Shown here one piece after another: positions 1 through 6,800 of a stretch of DNA of 22,576 nucleotides. The position numbers and the translations under genes are program-made. Source of the DNA: an uncultured Corynebacterium sp. (GTDB taxonomy: Bacteria > Actinomycetota > Actinomycetes > Mycobacteriales > Mycobacteriaceae); assembly GCF_946222835.1 (NCBI RefSeq), contig NZ_CAMIHD010000025.1:1-22576 (forward strand). Direction: 5' to 3'. How positions within the stretch are numbered: position 1 is the first letter of the stretch; each line of letters starts with the position of its first letter. The notes below the pieces were generated by a model. It had not been told where the DNA came from. It did no database searches and was given only the letters and a program-made list of their open reading frames with translations.

Positions 1-1222
1 CGAGGGTGGAATCGGAGGCGGGAGAGCCGGCGTCGCCAAGCGCGCCTGCAGTGCCAATGAGCGCAATGGTTGCCGCGGGGCTAAAGCCTAGCGACATGCA
101 CAGTGGCACGTAGATAACGGAAATGATGGGCAGGGTAGAAAAAGACGAGCCGATGCCCATAGTGACTACCAAGCCCACCACCAGCATGGCGCCGGCGGAA
201 AGGACCTTATTGCTGCCAAAGAGGTTAGCGGTGGCATCCACCAGTGGGCCGACCTCATTGGTGGCCGTCATGACCGAGGCGAACCCCTGGGCGGTGATCA
301 TGATGAAGCCGATGAGCGCCATCATTTTCATGCCGTTGGTAAAGACATCGTCCGCGTGCTTCCAATCCACCGCGCCGGTAAGCAGCAAAATACCCAGGCC
401 GGTCAGCGCGCCGACCATGAGGCCATCGGATTCGAAGTCGAGCGCCTGCATGACAATCTGCACCGCAAAGGTGGCAATGATGGCCACGACCGAAACCCAG
501 ATCTTATAGGTAGAAGGGGTCTCTTGGTGCTCCGCAGCGGCGATGGGTAGGTCCTGATAATCACGCGGCTTGCGGTAGCTAAAGAAGATGGCGATGAGCA
601 GGCCTGCGAGCATGCCGAGCGCCGGCACGCCCATGACCTGCATGATATTGATATCTGAGGTATCCAACCCTGCCTGCTGGATATTAAAAAGCAGGATATC
701 GTTCAAATAGATGGAGCCAAAGCCCACCGGGATGAACATGTAGGTGGTAATAAGGCCAAATGTCAGGCAGGTGGTAATGAGCCGGCGGTCTAGGCGCAGC
801 TTATTCATCACCTTAAGCAGCGGGGGAACGATAAGTGGAATGAAAGCAATGTGAACCGGGATGAGGTTTTGGCTCATCACGGACATGGCAATGAGCCCGA
901 GGATGAGCATCCATTTAGTGGCCAGGGCCGCCTTGGGATCCGCTTCGCCGCTGCCGCCGAGCTTGCGGATGAGGAAATTAGCCAGGACCTGCGGCAGCCC
1001 AGCCGAGGCCACGCCCATCGCAAAAGCTCCCAAAAGGGCATAGCTCAGCGCAATCTTGGCGCCGCCGCCCAAGCCATCTTGGAAGGCAACCATGGTGGCA
1101 TCAAGGCCCATGCCGGACATGAGTCCACCCACAATGGCGCCCAAGAAGAGAGCCACCACCACATGCACGCGCAAAAGGGCGAGCACGAGCATGACTATGA
1201 CGGCGATGAGAACTGCATTCAT
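1..1222 (-). CDS. YuiF/NhaC-type Na+/H+ antiporter-family transporter (3' end cut by window)
   Basis: Integral membrane transporter, probably of the YuiF (COG2056) branch of the NhaC/ion-transporter superfamily; members are annotated as Na+/H+ antiporters or putative amino-acid (histidine) transporters, so the substrate is open. My translation of the minus strand begins MNAVLIAVIVMLVLALLRVH and continues as alternating hydrophobic helices with family-like glycine-rich stretches (FQDGLGGGAKIALSYALLGA near residues 45-65). A polar cytoplasmic loop near residues 225-245 (SYRKPRDYQDLP) separates two membrane halves. About 407 codons are present and the stop lies beyond base 1. The start ATG has no clear Shine-Dalgarno sequence. 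It lies 48 bases downstream (in its own direction) of the chorismate mutase stop and could be co-transcribed with that gene. Family assignment is from memory; transport specificity is not visible. Confidence 0.8.
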   Translation of the reverse strand, partial: MNAVLIAVIVMLVLALLRVHVVVALFLGAIVGGLMSGMGLDATMVAFQDGLGGGAKIALSYALLGAFAMGVASAGLPQVLANFLIRKLGGSGEADPKAALATKWMLILGLIAMSVMSQNLIPVHIAFIPLIVPPLLKVMNKLRLDRRLITTCLTFGLITTYMFIPVGFGSIYLNDILLFNIQQAGLDTSDINIMQVMGVPALGMLAGLLIAIFFSYRKPRDYQDLPIAAAEHQETPSTYKIWVSVVAIIATFAVQIVMQALDFESDGLMVGALTGLGILLLTGAVDWKHADDVFTNGMKMMALIGFIMITAQGFASVMTATNEVGPLVDATANLFGSNKVLSAGAMLVVGLVVTMGIGSSFSTLPIISVIYVPLCMSLGFSPAATIALIGTAGALGDAGSPASDSTL

Positions 1223-1269
1223 GCTTAGCCAGGATACTGCATAGTATCGGCTGGCCAGTAATTATTCGG

Positions 1270-1593
1270 CTAGCCCAACCGCCCGCGGCCCATGCGCAGC
1301 AGCGCAGAGGCGATGGTGGGGCCTTCTTCGCCGAGCTCATCGCGGAACTGATTCAAAATTGCGATCTCGCGCGTGTGGACAAGGCGGGTGCCGCCGGAAC
1401 TCATGCGGGTGCGGCCGATTGCTTGGGAGACTTCCGTGCGGCGCTTGGCAGCATCCAAGATGATGCGGTCCATGCGGTTGATTTCTTCGCGATATTGTTG
1501 GATCTCCGCATCAGATAGGGGATCATCCGTGCCCGAAGGCGTGCGGATGTCCAAGCCATTATTGACGATGTCCTTCTTATCTTCTGCGGTCAT
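1270..1593 (-). CDS. aroQ: chorismate mutase, short AroQ-delta type
   Basis: Converts chorismate to prephenate, the first committed step towards phenylalanine and tyrosine, in the cytoplasm. The 107-residue product matches the small all-helical actinobacterial enzyme (Rv0948c of M. tuberculosis, about 90 aa) plus a 25-30 residue polar N-terminal extension. Visible motifs are helix H1 with EINRMD (37-42), KRR (50-52), the active-site run SQAIGRTR (56-63), then GGTRLVHTRE (67-76). The C-terminal GRGRLG (102-107) is the tail that in the mycobacterial enzyme contacts DAHP synthase, which activates the intrinsically weak mutase; this is family knowledge, not visible here. The ATG at 1593 is chosen because it keeps the whole conserved domain; no Shine-Dalgarno sequence is evident. 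It is divergent from uvrD1 with 97 bases between, the same pairing as in mycobacteria. Confidence 0.9.
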   Translation of the reverse strand: MTAEDKKDIVNNGLDIRTPSGTDDPLSDAEIQQYREEINRMDRIILDAAKRRTEVSQAIGRTRMSSGGTRLVHTREIAILNQFRDELGEEGPTIASALLRMGRGRLG

Positions 1594-1690
1594 AAGAACA
1601 TATTGTGCCACCCGCTTGTGTAAAAGGAAATAGCAGCTCGCACGGCGGATACGGGACGTGTCCGAGGGGGCTAGTAGGTTGGTAGGCATT

Positions 1691-4216
1691 ATGAACGAAA
1701 ACTCTCCTTTTAGTCCTTCCCCGTCTACCGGTGGTGCGCCCACCCCAAGCCCCTTCGGCGGCTTCGGCGCACCGCGCGGGGCGAGCCCACAATCCGAATC
1801 TCCTGATGCTTTGACCGAGGGTCTCAACCCACAGCAGCTTGAGGCTGTAACCCACTCTGGAAGCCCGCTGCTGATTGTCGCCGGCGCTGGTTCCGGTAAG
1901 ACCGCGGTGCTTACCCGGCGTATTGCTTATCTCATGCGCCACCGCGGAGTAAATCCGTGGGAGATCCTAGCTATTACCTTTACTAATAAAGCCGCGGCAG
2001 AAATGAAGGAGCGCGTGGGCGGGCTAGTGGGCCCTGTGGCCGAGCGCATGTGGGTATCTACCTTCCACTCCATTTGTGTGCGCATCCTGCGCCAAAACGC
2101 CCAGCTTGTGCCGGGCCTTAATACCAACTTCACCATCTACGATGGCGATGATGCCCGCCGGCTATTGTCCATGATTGCCAAGGACATGCAACTGGATCTG
2201 AAAAAGTACACCCCGCGCGTGCTGGCTAATCAGATTTCTAACCACAAAAACGAACTCATTGGTCCTGAATCTGCGCTGGAGGCGGCGCAGCAGACCAAGA
2301 ACCCGTTTGAGACCACCGTGGGCCAGGTCTATGCCGAGTACCAGCGCCGCCTGCGCGCGGCCAACGCCGTAGATTTTGATGATCTCATCGGCGAGGTGGT
2401 GCGGATTTTCACCCAGCACCAGCAGGTGGTGGATTTTTATCGGCGGCGCTTTAAGCACGTGCTTATCGACGAGTACCAGGACACCAACCACGCCCAGTAT
2501 GCGCTGGTTGCCGCGCTCGTAGGCAGGGGAGAGCTCAGCCCTGACGCGCCCGAGCTGTGCGTGGTGGGCGATTCCGACCAGTCCATTTATGCTTTCCGTG
2601 GCGCGACCATCCGCAATATTCAAGAATTCGAGCGCGACTACCCGCAAGCACATACCATCTTGCTGGAGCAGAACTATCGCTCCACCCAGACCATTCTCAA
2701 TGCGGCCAACGCCGTTATTGCTAAAAATGAGAACCGACGCGAGAAGAACCTGTGGACCGCCCATGGTGAGGGCGAGCAGATAGTGGGCTACGTTGCCGAT
2801 AACGAACACGATGAGGCGCGGTTCATCGCCTCCGAGATTGATTCCTTAGCGGATAAGGGGCGCAGCTATTCCGATATCGCGGTCATGTACCGCACCAATA
2901 ATGCCTCCCGTGCGCTGGAAGATATCTTCATCCGCTCCGGAATTCCCTACAAGGTAGTTGGCGGCACGCGCTTTTATGAGCGGCGCGAAATCCGCGATAT
3001 GGTGGCCTACCTGCGCATCCTGGATAACCCGGACGATACAGTGAGCCTGCGCCGCATCATTAATGTTCCCAAGCGCGCCATTGGGGATAAAGCACAAGGG
3101 CACATTGCCCTCCATGCAGAAAACCACGGCATTAGCTTTGGCAAGGCGCTTGCCGATGTCCCTCGTGGCGAAGTTCCTGGCTTAGCCACCCGGGCCATTA
3201 ACGCGGTCACCAAATTCAACGAGATGATGGAGGGGATCCGCAATCAGATCCCGTCCATGCGCGATGAGGTTACCGGCCAGCCGGATTTGGGTGAGCTGCT
3301 TACCGCCATTTTGGATGCCACCGGGTACAAGGCGGAATTGGAAAACTCGAACGATCCGCAAGATGGCGCGCGCCTAGATAACTTAAACGAGTTGGTATCG
3401 GTGGCACGCGAATTTACCTCAGAGGCCGCGAACCAGCTGGCTGCTTCGGGCGCGGATGCAGTGGATCCTTCCGAGTTAGTGGAGGAGGGTGAGGCCGCGC
3501 CGGGCTCGCTGCAGGCCTTTTTGGAAAAGGTGTCGCTGGTGGCTGATGCTGATCAGATTCCTGACTCGGAGACCGGCGTGGTCACCATGATGACTCTCCA
3601 CACTGCAAAGGGCCTCGAGTTCCCCGTGGTCTTTTTGACCGGCTGGGAGGATGGCCAATTCCCGCATATGCGCTCACTCGGTGACCCGAAGGAGTTGAGC
3701 GAGGAGCGCCGCTTAGCCTATGTGGGTATTACTCGTGCCCGTGAACAGTTGTATCTCACCCGTGCCATCTTGCGTTCGGCGTGGGGTAATCCAGTGACTA
3801 ATCCCGCCAGCCGCTTCCTCGGCGAGGTTCCTGCAGACCTCATCAGCTGGCGGCGCGAAGACTCCGATAGTTCCCTCACCGGCGCGTGGGGTGAGGATGA
3901 TTACCAATATGGTCGCTCCTACGGTCGCGACTGGCCTGGGTGGGGCAGTAGTGGTTCCCGGGGCGGGTCCCGCGGTGGAGGGCGCGCTGCGTCTTCCCCT
4001 TCGCAACGCACCACTAAACCTGCGGCGACCTCGATGCCTAAAAACAATAACCTCAACCTAGCCGTGGGTGACCGTGTCAATCACGCCAAGTACGGGCTCG
4101 GTACCGTCATTGAGACATCGGGCTCCGGCAAGCGTGCCACGGTCACCGTGGACTTTGGTTCTTCTGGCAAGGTTCGGCTGATGCTCATCGGCGGAGTGCC
4201 GATGGAGAAACTCTAG
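1691..4216 (+). CDS. uvrD1: ATP-dependent DNA helicase UvrD1/PcrA
   Basis: Superfamily 1A 3'-5' helicase used in nucleotide excision repair and replication-fork or transcription-coupled repair. The 841-residue product has a low-complexity Ser/Pro/Gly N-terminus (about 45 residues), the Q motif LNPQQLEAV, Walker A GAGSGKT at 65-71, motif Ia AITFTNKAAAEMKER, motif II DEYQD at 260-264, motif III GDSDQSIYAFRGA, the QNYRS motif, motif V TLHTAKGLEFPVVF and motif VI AYVGITRAREQLYL. A Gly/Ser/Arg-rich linker follows, then a C-terminal Tudor-like domain (last about 50 residues, with GDRVNHAKYGLGTV), which in UvrD1/PcrA proteins binds partners such as RNA polymerase and, in mycobacteria, Ku. Length and order match full-length UvrD1. 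A GTG 33 bases upstream is in frame, but the ATG is preferred. Its TAG stop shares the tetranucleotide CTAG with the stop of the convergent peptidase gene. Confidence 0.96.
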   Translation: MNENSPFSPSPSTGGAPTPSPFGGFGAPRGASPQSESPDALTEGLNPQQLEAVTHSGSPLLIVAGAGSGKTAVLTRRIAYLMRHRGVNPWEILAITFTNKAAAEMKERVGGLVGPVAERMWVSTFHSICVRILRQNAQLVPGLNTNFTIYDGDDARRLLSMIAKDMQLDLKKYTPRVLANQISNHKNELIGPESALEAAQQTKNPFETTVGQVYAEYQRRLRAANAVDFDDLIGEVVRIFTQHQQVVDFYRRRFKHVLIDEYQDTNHAQYALVAALVGRGELSPDAPELCVVGDSDQSIYAFRGATIRNIQEFERDYPQAHTILLEQNYRSTQTILNAANAVIAKNENRREKNLWTAHGEGEQIVGYVADNEHDEARFIASEIDSLADKGRSYSDIAVMYRTNNASRALEDIFIRSGIPYKVVGGTRFYERREIRDMVAYLRILDNPDDTVSLRRIINVPKRAIGDKAQGHIALHAENHGISFGKALADVPRGEVPGLATRAINAVTKFNEMMEGIRNQIPSMRDEVTGQPDLGELLTAILDATGYKAELENSNDPQDGARLDNLNELVSVAREFTSEAANQLAASGADAVDPSELVEEGEAAPGSLQAFLEKVSLVADADQIPDSETGVVTMMTLHTAKGLEFPVVFLTGWEDGQFPHMRSLGDPKELSEERRLAYVGITRAREQLYLTRAILRSAWGNPVTNPASRFLGEVPADLISWRREDSDSSLTGAWGEDDYQYGRSYGRDWPGWGSSGSRGGSRGGGRAASSPSQRTTKPAATSMPKNNNLNLAVGDRVNHAKYGLGTVIETSGSGKRATVTVDFGSSGKVRLMLIGGVPMEKL

Positions 4217-4971
4217 ACCGAAATGCCGCGCTCGTTGAACCAGGCAACTGGATCAACGGCTGCGCCTCCGCCTGGATGAATCTCAAAGTGGAGGTGCGGG
4301 CCAGTGGAGTGGCCCTCGTTGCCAATGCCGGCGATCTCTTGACCCGCGGTCACGTGGTCGCCCACATTTACCTTGAGCTGGTCTGCCGACATGTGGCCGT
4401 AGACGGAGATGGTGCCGTCATCGTGCTGGATGCGGATCCAGTTGCCAAAGCCCTGTGCTGGCCCGGAGTTGATGACGGTGCCGTCCATGACCGCCACAAT
4501 CGGGGTGCCCACGGAGTTGGCCACATCGATGCCGTTGTGCATCGTGCCCCAACGCTGGCCGAAGCCAGAAGTAAGGGTACCGGAGGTAGGAAAGACCACG
4601 GTATTGCCCGCGGAATCCTTGCCGCGCTTCGTGGTGAGTCCAGAGTGGTCGCCCTTCGGGGCGAATGCTTCTTTCAGCCCTGGTACAGAACCCGGATCGA
4701 GCACGATATTGATGCCGCCGGATTGGTTCCCGTCTACCTGCGGGGTGGTCTCGCCGTTCAGTACGCCTACGGTGGTGGTGGCCAAGCCGACGAGGGCGTC
4801 GACCACGCCGGCGTTATCTACGTTCGTAGCGGTGGGCTCGGAAGAGCCGTCCGATACGTCCACGCTAGCCACTGGCTCTGCAGCAAAAGCGGTGGTGCCG
4901 GTAGCAAGTACGGTGCCAAGCGTAACGATGCTCAACGCCACGTTCTTGCGTGCGCGGTTCATGCGCTTCAT
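4213..4971 (-). CDS. secreted M23 family metallopeptidase (peptidoglycan endopeptidase), copy 1
   Basis: Predicted exported zinc peptidase that cleaves peptidoglycan cross-links or stem peptides. The 252-residue product has a signal peptide (basic MKRMNRARK, hydrophobic core, cleavage likely after TAFA at about residue 30), a Ser/Thr/Asp-rich linker, then a LytM/M23 domain from about 128 to 245. Zinc and catalytic residues are visible: H145 and D149 (HNGID), H193 (YGHM), H226 and H228 (HLHFE). The start at 4971 is chosen because an AAAAGGA Shine-Dalgarno sequence precedes it at good spacing and it begins the signal peptide; in-frame starts upstream (4989, 5100) would bury the signal. It corresponds in position to Rv0950c, next to uvrD1. 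The domain is very similar to the neighbouring copy 2, so this looks like a tandem duplication. It ends convergently with uvrD1 without a terminator between them. Confidence 0.93.
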   Translation of the reverse strand: MKRMNRARKNVALSIVTLGTVLATGTTAFAAEPVASVDVSDGSSEPTATNVDNAGVVDALVGLATTTVGVLNGETTPQVDGNQSGGINIVLDPGSVPGLKEAFAPKGDHSGLTTKRGKDSAGNTVVFPTSGTLTSGFGQRWGTMHNGIDVANSVGTPIVAVMDGTVINSGPAQGFGNWIRIQHDDGTISVYGHMSADQLKVNVGDHVTAGQEIAGIGNEGHSTGPHLHFEIHPGGGAAVDPVAWFNERGISV

Positions 4972-5006
4972 AGTTAAAGTCCTTTTCATGGCTGTGCATG
5001 GTCTCG

Positions 5007-5106
5007 GGACGCTTGCACCCCAGTGAGGGCAGCGTCTTGCAACTGCCAACCGCGACACGCCGAAAGCTGAAATGCTTGCGTCCGAAATCGCTCGTGGCAA
5101 CGAGTT
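5007..5106 (-). promoter_or_regulatory. candidate structured 5' leader of M23 copy 1
   Basis: Read on the minus strand, the last 100 bases before the gene contain several complementary segments: CTCGT/ACGAG around a four-base loop (5090-5105), GACGCT/AGCGTC (5031-5036 with 5008-5013) enclosing CCC/GGG, and an alternative long-range pair GGACGC/GCGTCC (5078-5083 with 5007-5012). The last two share bases, so the folds are mutually exclusive, as expected of a regulatory leader. Cell-wall hydrolase genes of actinobacteria are often controlled by c-di-AMP (ydaO) riboswitches, but I do not recognise the conserved ydaO core here. Function is inference only. Confidence 0.3.
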
Positions 5107-5163
5107 AAAAGTTAGCCCGCCCGAACGGCCCGCGCAATCTTAAAAATCGCTGGTAGCGGCGGA

Positions 5164-5180
5164 AATAATTCGAAATTATT
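5164..5180. repeat. perfect AT-rich palindrome (7-3-7), possible operator
   Basis: AATAATT, three bases, AATTATT: a perfect inverted repeat in an otherwise GC-richer region, about 195 bases upstream of M23 copy 1. The overlapping direct repeat ATTCGAA occurs twice (5168-5174 and 5178-5184). It is suited to a dimeric regulator or to a promoter -10 region; no known motif is recognised. Confidence 0.35.
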
Positions 5181-5562
5181 CGAACATGCCAGCTTGTTGC
5201 GCGTGTTACGAATGTGATTGGAGTGGCTTCTGTAAAGTACTGGTTTAGGGTCTGGGGGTGGACCTTGGGGGTGGCGCCTATGGTTTGGGGTTGCAGTCTC
5301 GTGCGGTAACGGCGGCTGAAAGCTGAAAATATCCACTTACCTGCGACAAGTCTGCGCACTGGACTTGCCTGAATGTACTTCTGGCGCCCTTATAGGGTCG
5401 TGGTGAGGGTCTAGCCGGTGCTGTATTCACTAGTGGTAGCGGAGTCCTCAGGCGGCGCCAAGGGCGGTGTAGGGCGCACTAGGGGCGGTCTGGAGCGCAG
5501 TTGGTGCAATCCCACCTTCTGGGCGAGTGCACTAGGTGAGGGGGTATCTGTGGGCATAACAA

Positions 5563-5591
5563 AGCGCTGCAGAGAAGTTCTCTGCAGCGCT
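5563..5591 (-). terminator. rho-independent terminator of M23 copy 2
   Basis: Near-perfect inverted repeat with arms AGCGCTGCAGAGAA and TTCTCTGCAGCGCT around a central base. On the minus strand it lies about 30 bases after the copy 2 stop and is followed by TTTGTTAT. It separates transcription of the two M23 genes, so they are not a simple operon. Confidence 0.85.
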
Positions 5592-5621
5592 CAACAAGAA
5601 GGTATTGGGGTGTGCGGCTCT

Positions 5622-6371
5622 TTAGATATCGATGCCTCGCTCCGCCAGCCAAGGCTGCGGATCGATTGCCTCGCCACCGTTCGGGTGAACTTCGAAGTGG
5701 AGGTGGGAGCCGGTGGAAAAGCCCATCGAGCCCATGCCGGCGATCTTCTGGCCGGCATGAACGTGCTCACCGACGGCAACGTCAAGGGTCTGCATGTGGC
5801 CGTAGACGGTCATGGTGCCATCATCGTGCATGATGCGGATCCACTGACCAAAGCCGGAAGCTGGGCCGGAATCGATGACGGTGCCGTCCATAACGGACAG
5901 GATTGGGGTTCCCACCGAGTTGGCGATGTCAACGCCTGGGTGGAAGGTGCCCCAACGGGGGCCGAAGCCAGAGGTGAATGCTCCCTCGGCCGGGCGGGCT
6001 ACAGACGGTGCGCGAGCGGCCTCGTCGGCGGCCGCGCGCTCCTCGGAAGCCTGGATGGCCTTGTTGAGCTGATCGGTGAGATCTGCAACCGGCTTTGCCT
6101 CAGCTACGTTGAGGATTTGCGGGGTGGCGTCAACGGGAGCCTCGGCTGCGTCCTCAACCTGGGTGGAGTCAGAGGCGAGTTCGAAGTCAACGGACTGCGT
6201 TTTGGTGGTGGCTGCGTCATCGGACTGAATATTTGCGGCGGCTGCGCCACCAACGCCGGCAGTGGAAACGGCACCTGCCGCAACCGTCATTACGGCAATG
6301 CGGCCCTTCGCGGTCTGCGAGGTGACAATCTTGCGATGGCGGCCGGCGCCACGCTGAACTTTGCTTCGCAT
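5622..6371 (-). CDS. secreted or membrane-anchored M23 family metallopeptidase, copy 2
   Basis: Predicted exported peptidoglycan endopeptidase of 249 residues. The N-terminus is basic (RSKVQRGAGRHRK), then a hydrophobic segment at about 24-46 rich in Ala/Gly/Val serves as signal or anchor. An acidic linker and a short predicted helix with many Glu/Ala (100-121) lead into an M23 domain at about 128-245. Catalytic and zinc residues: H144 and D148 (HPGVD), H192 (YGHM), H223 and H225 (HLHFE). The M23 cores of the two copies share long identical stretches such as ANSVGTPI and VMDGTVI. The start at 6371 is chosen because AAAGAAGA precedes it; in-frame starts at 6389 and 6395 add only 6-8 residues. 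The gene has its own terminator and an upstream MtrA-like operator. In C. glutamicum MtrA is known to repress M23 and NlpC/P60 hydrolase genes, which fits. Confidence 0.93.
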   Translation of the reverse strand: MRSKVQRGAGRHRKIVTSQTAKGRIAVMTVAAGAVSTAGVGGAAAANIQSDDAATTKTQSVDFELASDSTQVEDAAEAPVDATPQILNVAEAKPVADLTDQLNKAIQASEERAAADEAARAPSVARPAEGAFTSGFGPRWGTFHPGVDIANSVGTPILSVMDGTVIDSGPASGFGQWIRIMHDDGTMTVYGHMQTLDVAVGEHVHAGQKIAGMGSMGFSTGSHLHFEVHPNGGEAIDPQPWLAERGIDI

Positions 6372-6800
6372 TAGGTCTTCTTTCGTCATTTTCACAATCT
6401 GCGTAATGGAGTGTTACATCCCCACCGAGTTAGTTACGAGATTGTGACCTTCTTGTTACCAACGAGATGTAACAGTAGCGTCTCGAAAAGATAACAGCAA
6501 CCCAAATTAAGGATTTTTCAGGTGCCACTAGGCAAAATTGTCCACGAGCAGGCAACATGGGGCGGAGGGCATATTGTTAATGCGATAAAGATCCCACGCA
6601 GGTTCCGCATGCGGCACGCAAAAACTAACGACCTTGGACTTATAGTATTACAGCCAGAGTTAAGGGTGTGAAACAAGGGTAGATTTTATACTCCTTATAT
6701 ATCTGTATAGTGCAGGTGCGCAGGTTATCCCCGGTGATTTTGCGGGCGCCTCGTCGCGTCACTCCGATTTTGGCTCCGGAAGGTGGCAAAGTGGACGCCG
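6372..6800. other. divergent promoter region between M23 copy 2 and perM
   Basis: A 429-base spacer without a credible gene. The left part (6411-6475) is dense in GTTAC/GTAAC pentamers on both strands and serves M23 copy 2. The right part (6590-6720) is AT-rich and holds -10-like hexamers for perM, the best being TATAGT at 6706-6711 without a good -35. The middle (about 6490-6590) shows nothing recognisable. Confidence 0.5.
6433..6459 (-). promoter_or_regulatory. candidate MtrA operator (three GTAAC-type repeats, 11-bp period)
   Basis: On the minus strand, GTAAC, GTCAC and GTAAC begin exactly 11 bases apart (plus-strand starts 6455, 6444 and 6433), with AAGAAG and AATCTC between them. One-helical-turn direct repeats are typical of OmpR-family regulators, and GTAAC-type direct repeats are the form reported for MtrA of corynebacteria. 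The site lies 62-88 bases upstream of the M23 copy 2 start, within or next to the promoter, which suits repression. Further GTTAC/GTAAC copies flank it (6413, 6469). Confidence 0.6.

Larger units (their letters stand above)
4972..5562. other. long non-coding spacer upstream of M23 copy 1
   Basis: About 590 bases between the M23 copy 1 start and the copy 2 terminator, with no credible gene on either strand. Read in the direction of copy 1 it begins with a C-rich unstructured-looking stretch, then a short hairpin (CAAGTC/GACTTG near 5350-5372), a tract with repeated CCCCCA-like runs (near 5220-5290), an AT-rich palindrome (5164-5180), and a foldable leader close to the gene. Promoter and leader functions are likely but I cannot place a convincing -35/-10 pair. 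A single GTAAC followed by weaker pentamers lies near 5198-5208, a poor version of the copy 2 operator. Confidence 0.5.

Noticed and set aside
1597..1624. Promoter TTTACA-n16-TATGTT in front of chorismate mutase
   Set aside because: The -10 hexamer ends three bases before the ATG, so transcription would start inside or after the start codon; too close even for a leaderless gene unless the start is elsewhere.
4276..4977. 233-codon plus-strand reading frame opposite M23 copy 1
   Set aside because: Antisense shadow of the peptidase; no ribosome-binding site and no recognisable domain.
4972..5562. c-di-AMP (ydaO) riboswitch before M23 copy 1
   Set aside because: Expected by analogy with other actinobacterial wall hydrolases, but I could not find the conserved GTGAA and CAGCTAACCTCG-type core; kept only as an unspecified structured leader.
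5418..6374. 318-codon plus-strand reading frame opposite M23 copy 2
   Set aside because: It is the antisense shadow of a clear M23 gene. The product is Gly/Ala/Val/Arg composition without domains, and it runs across a terminator hairpin.
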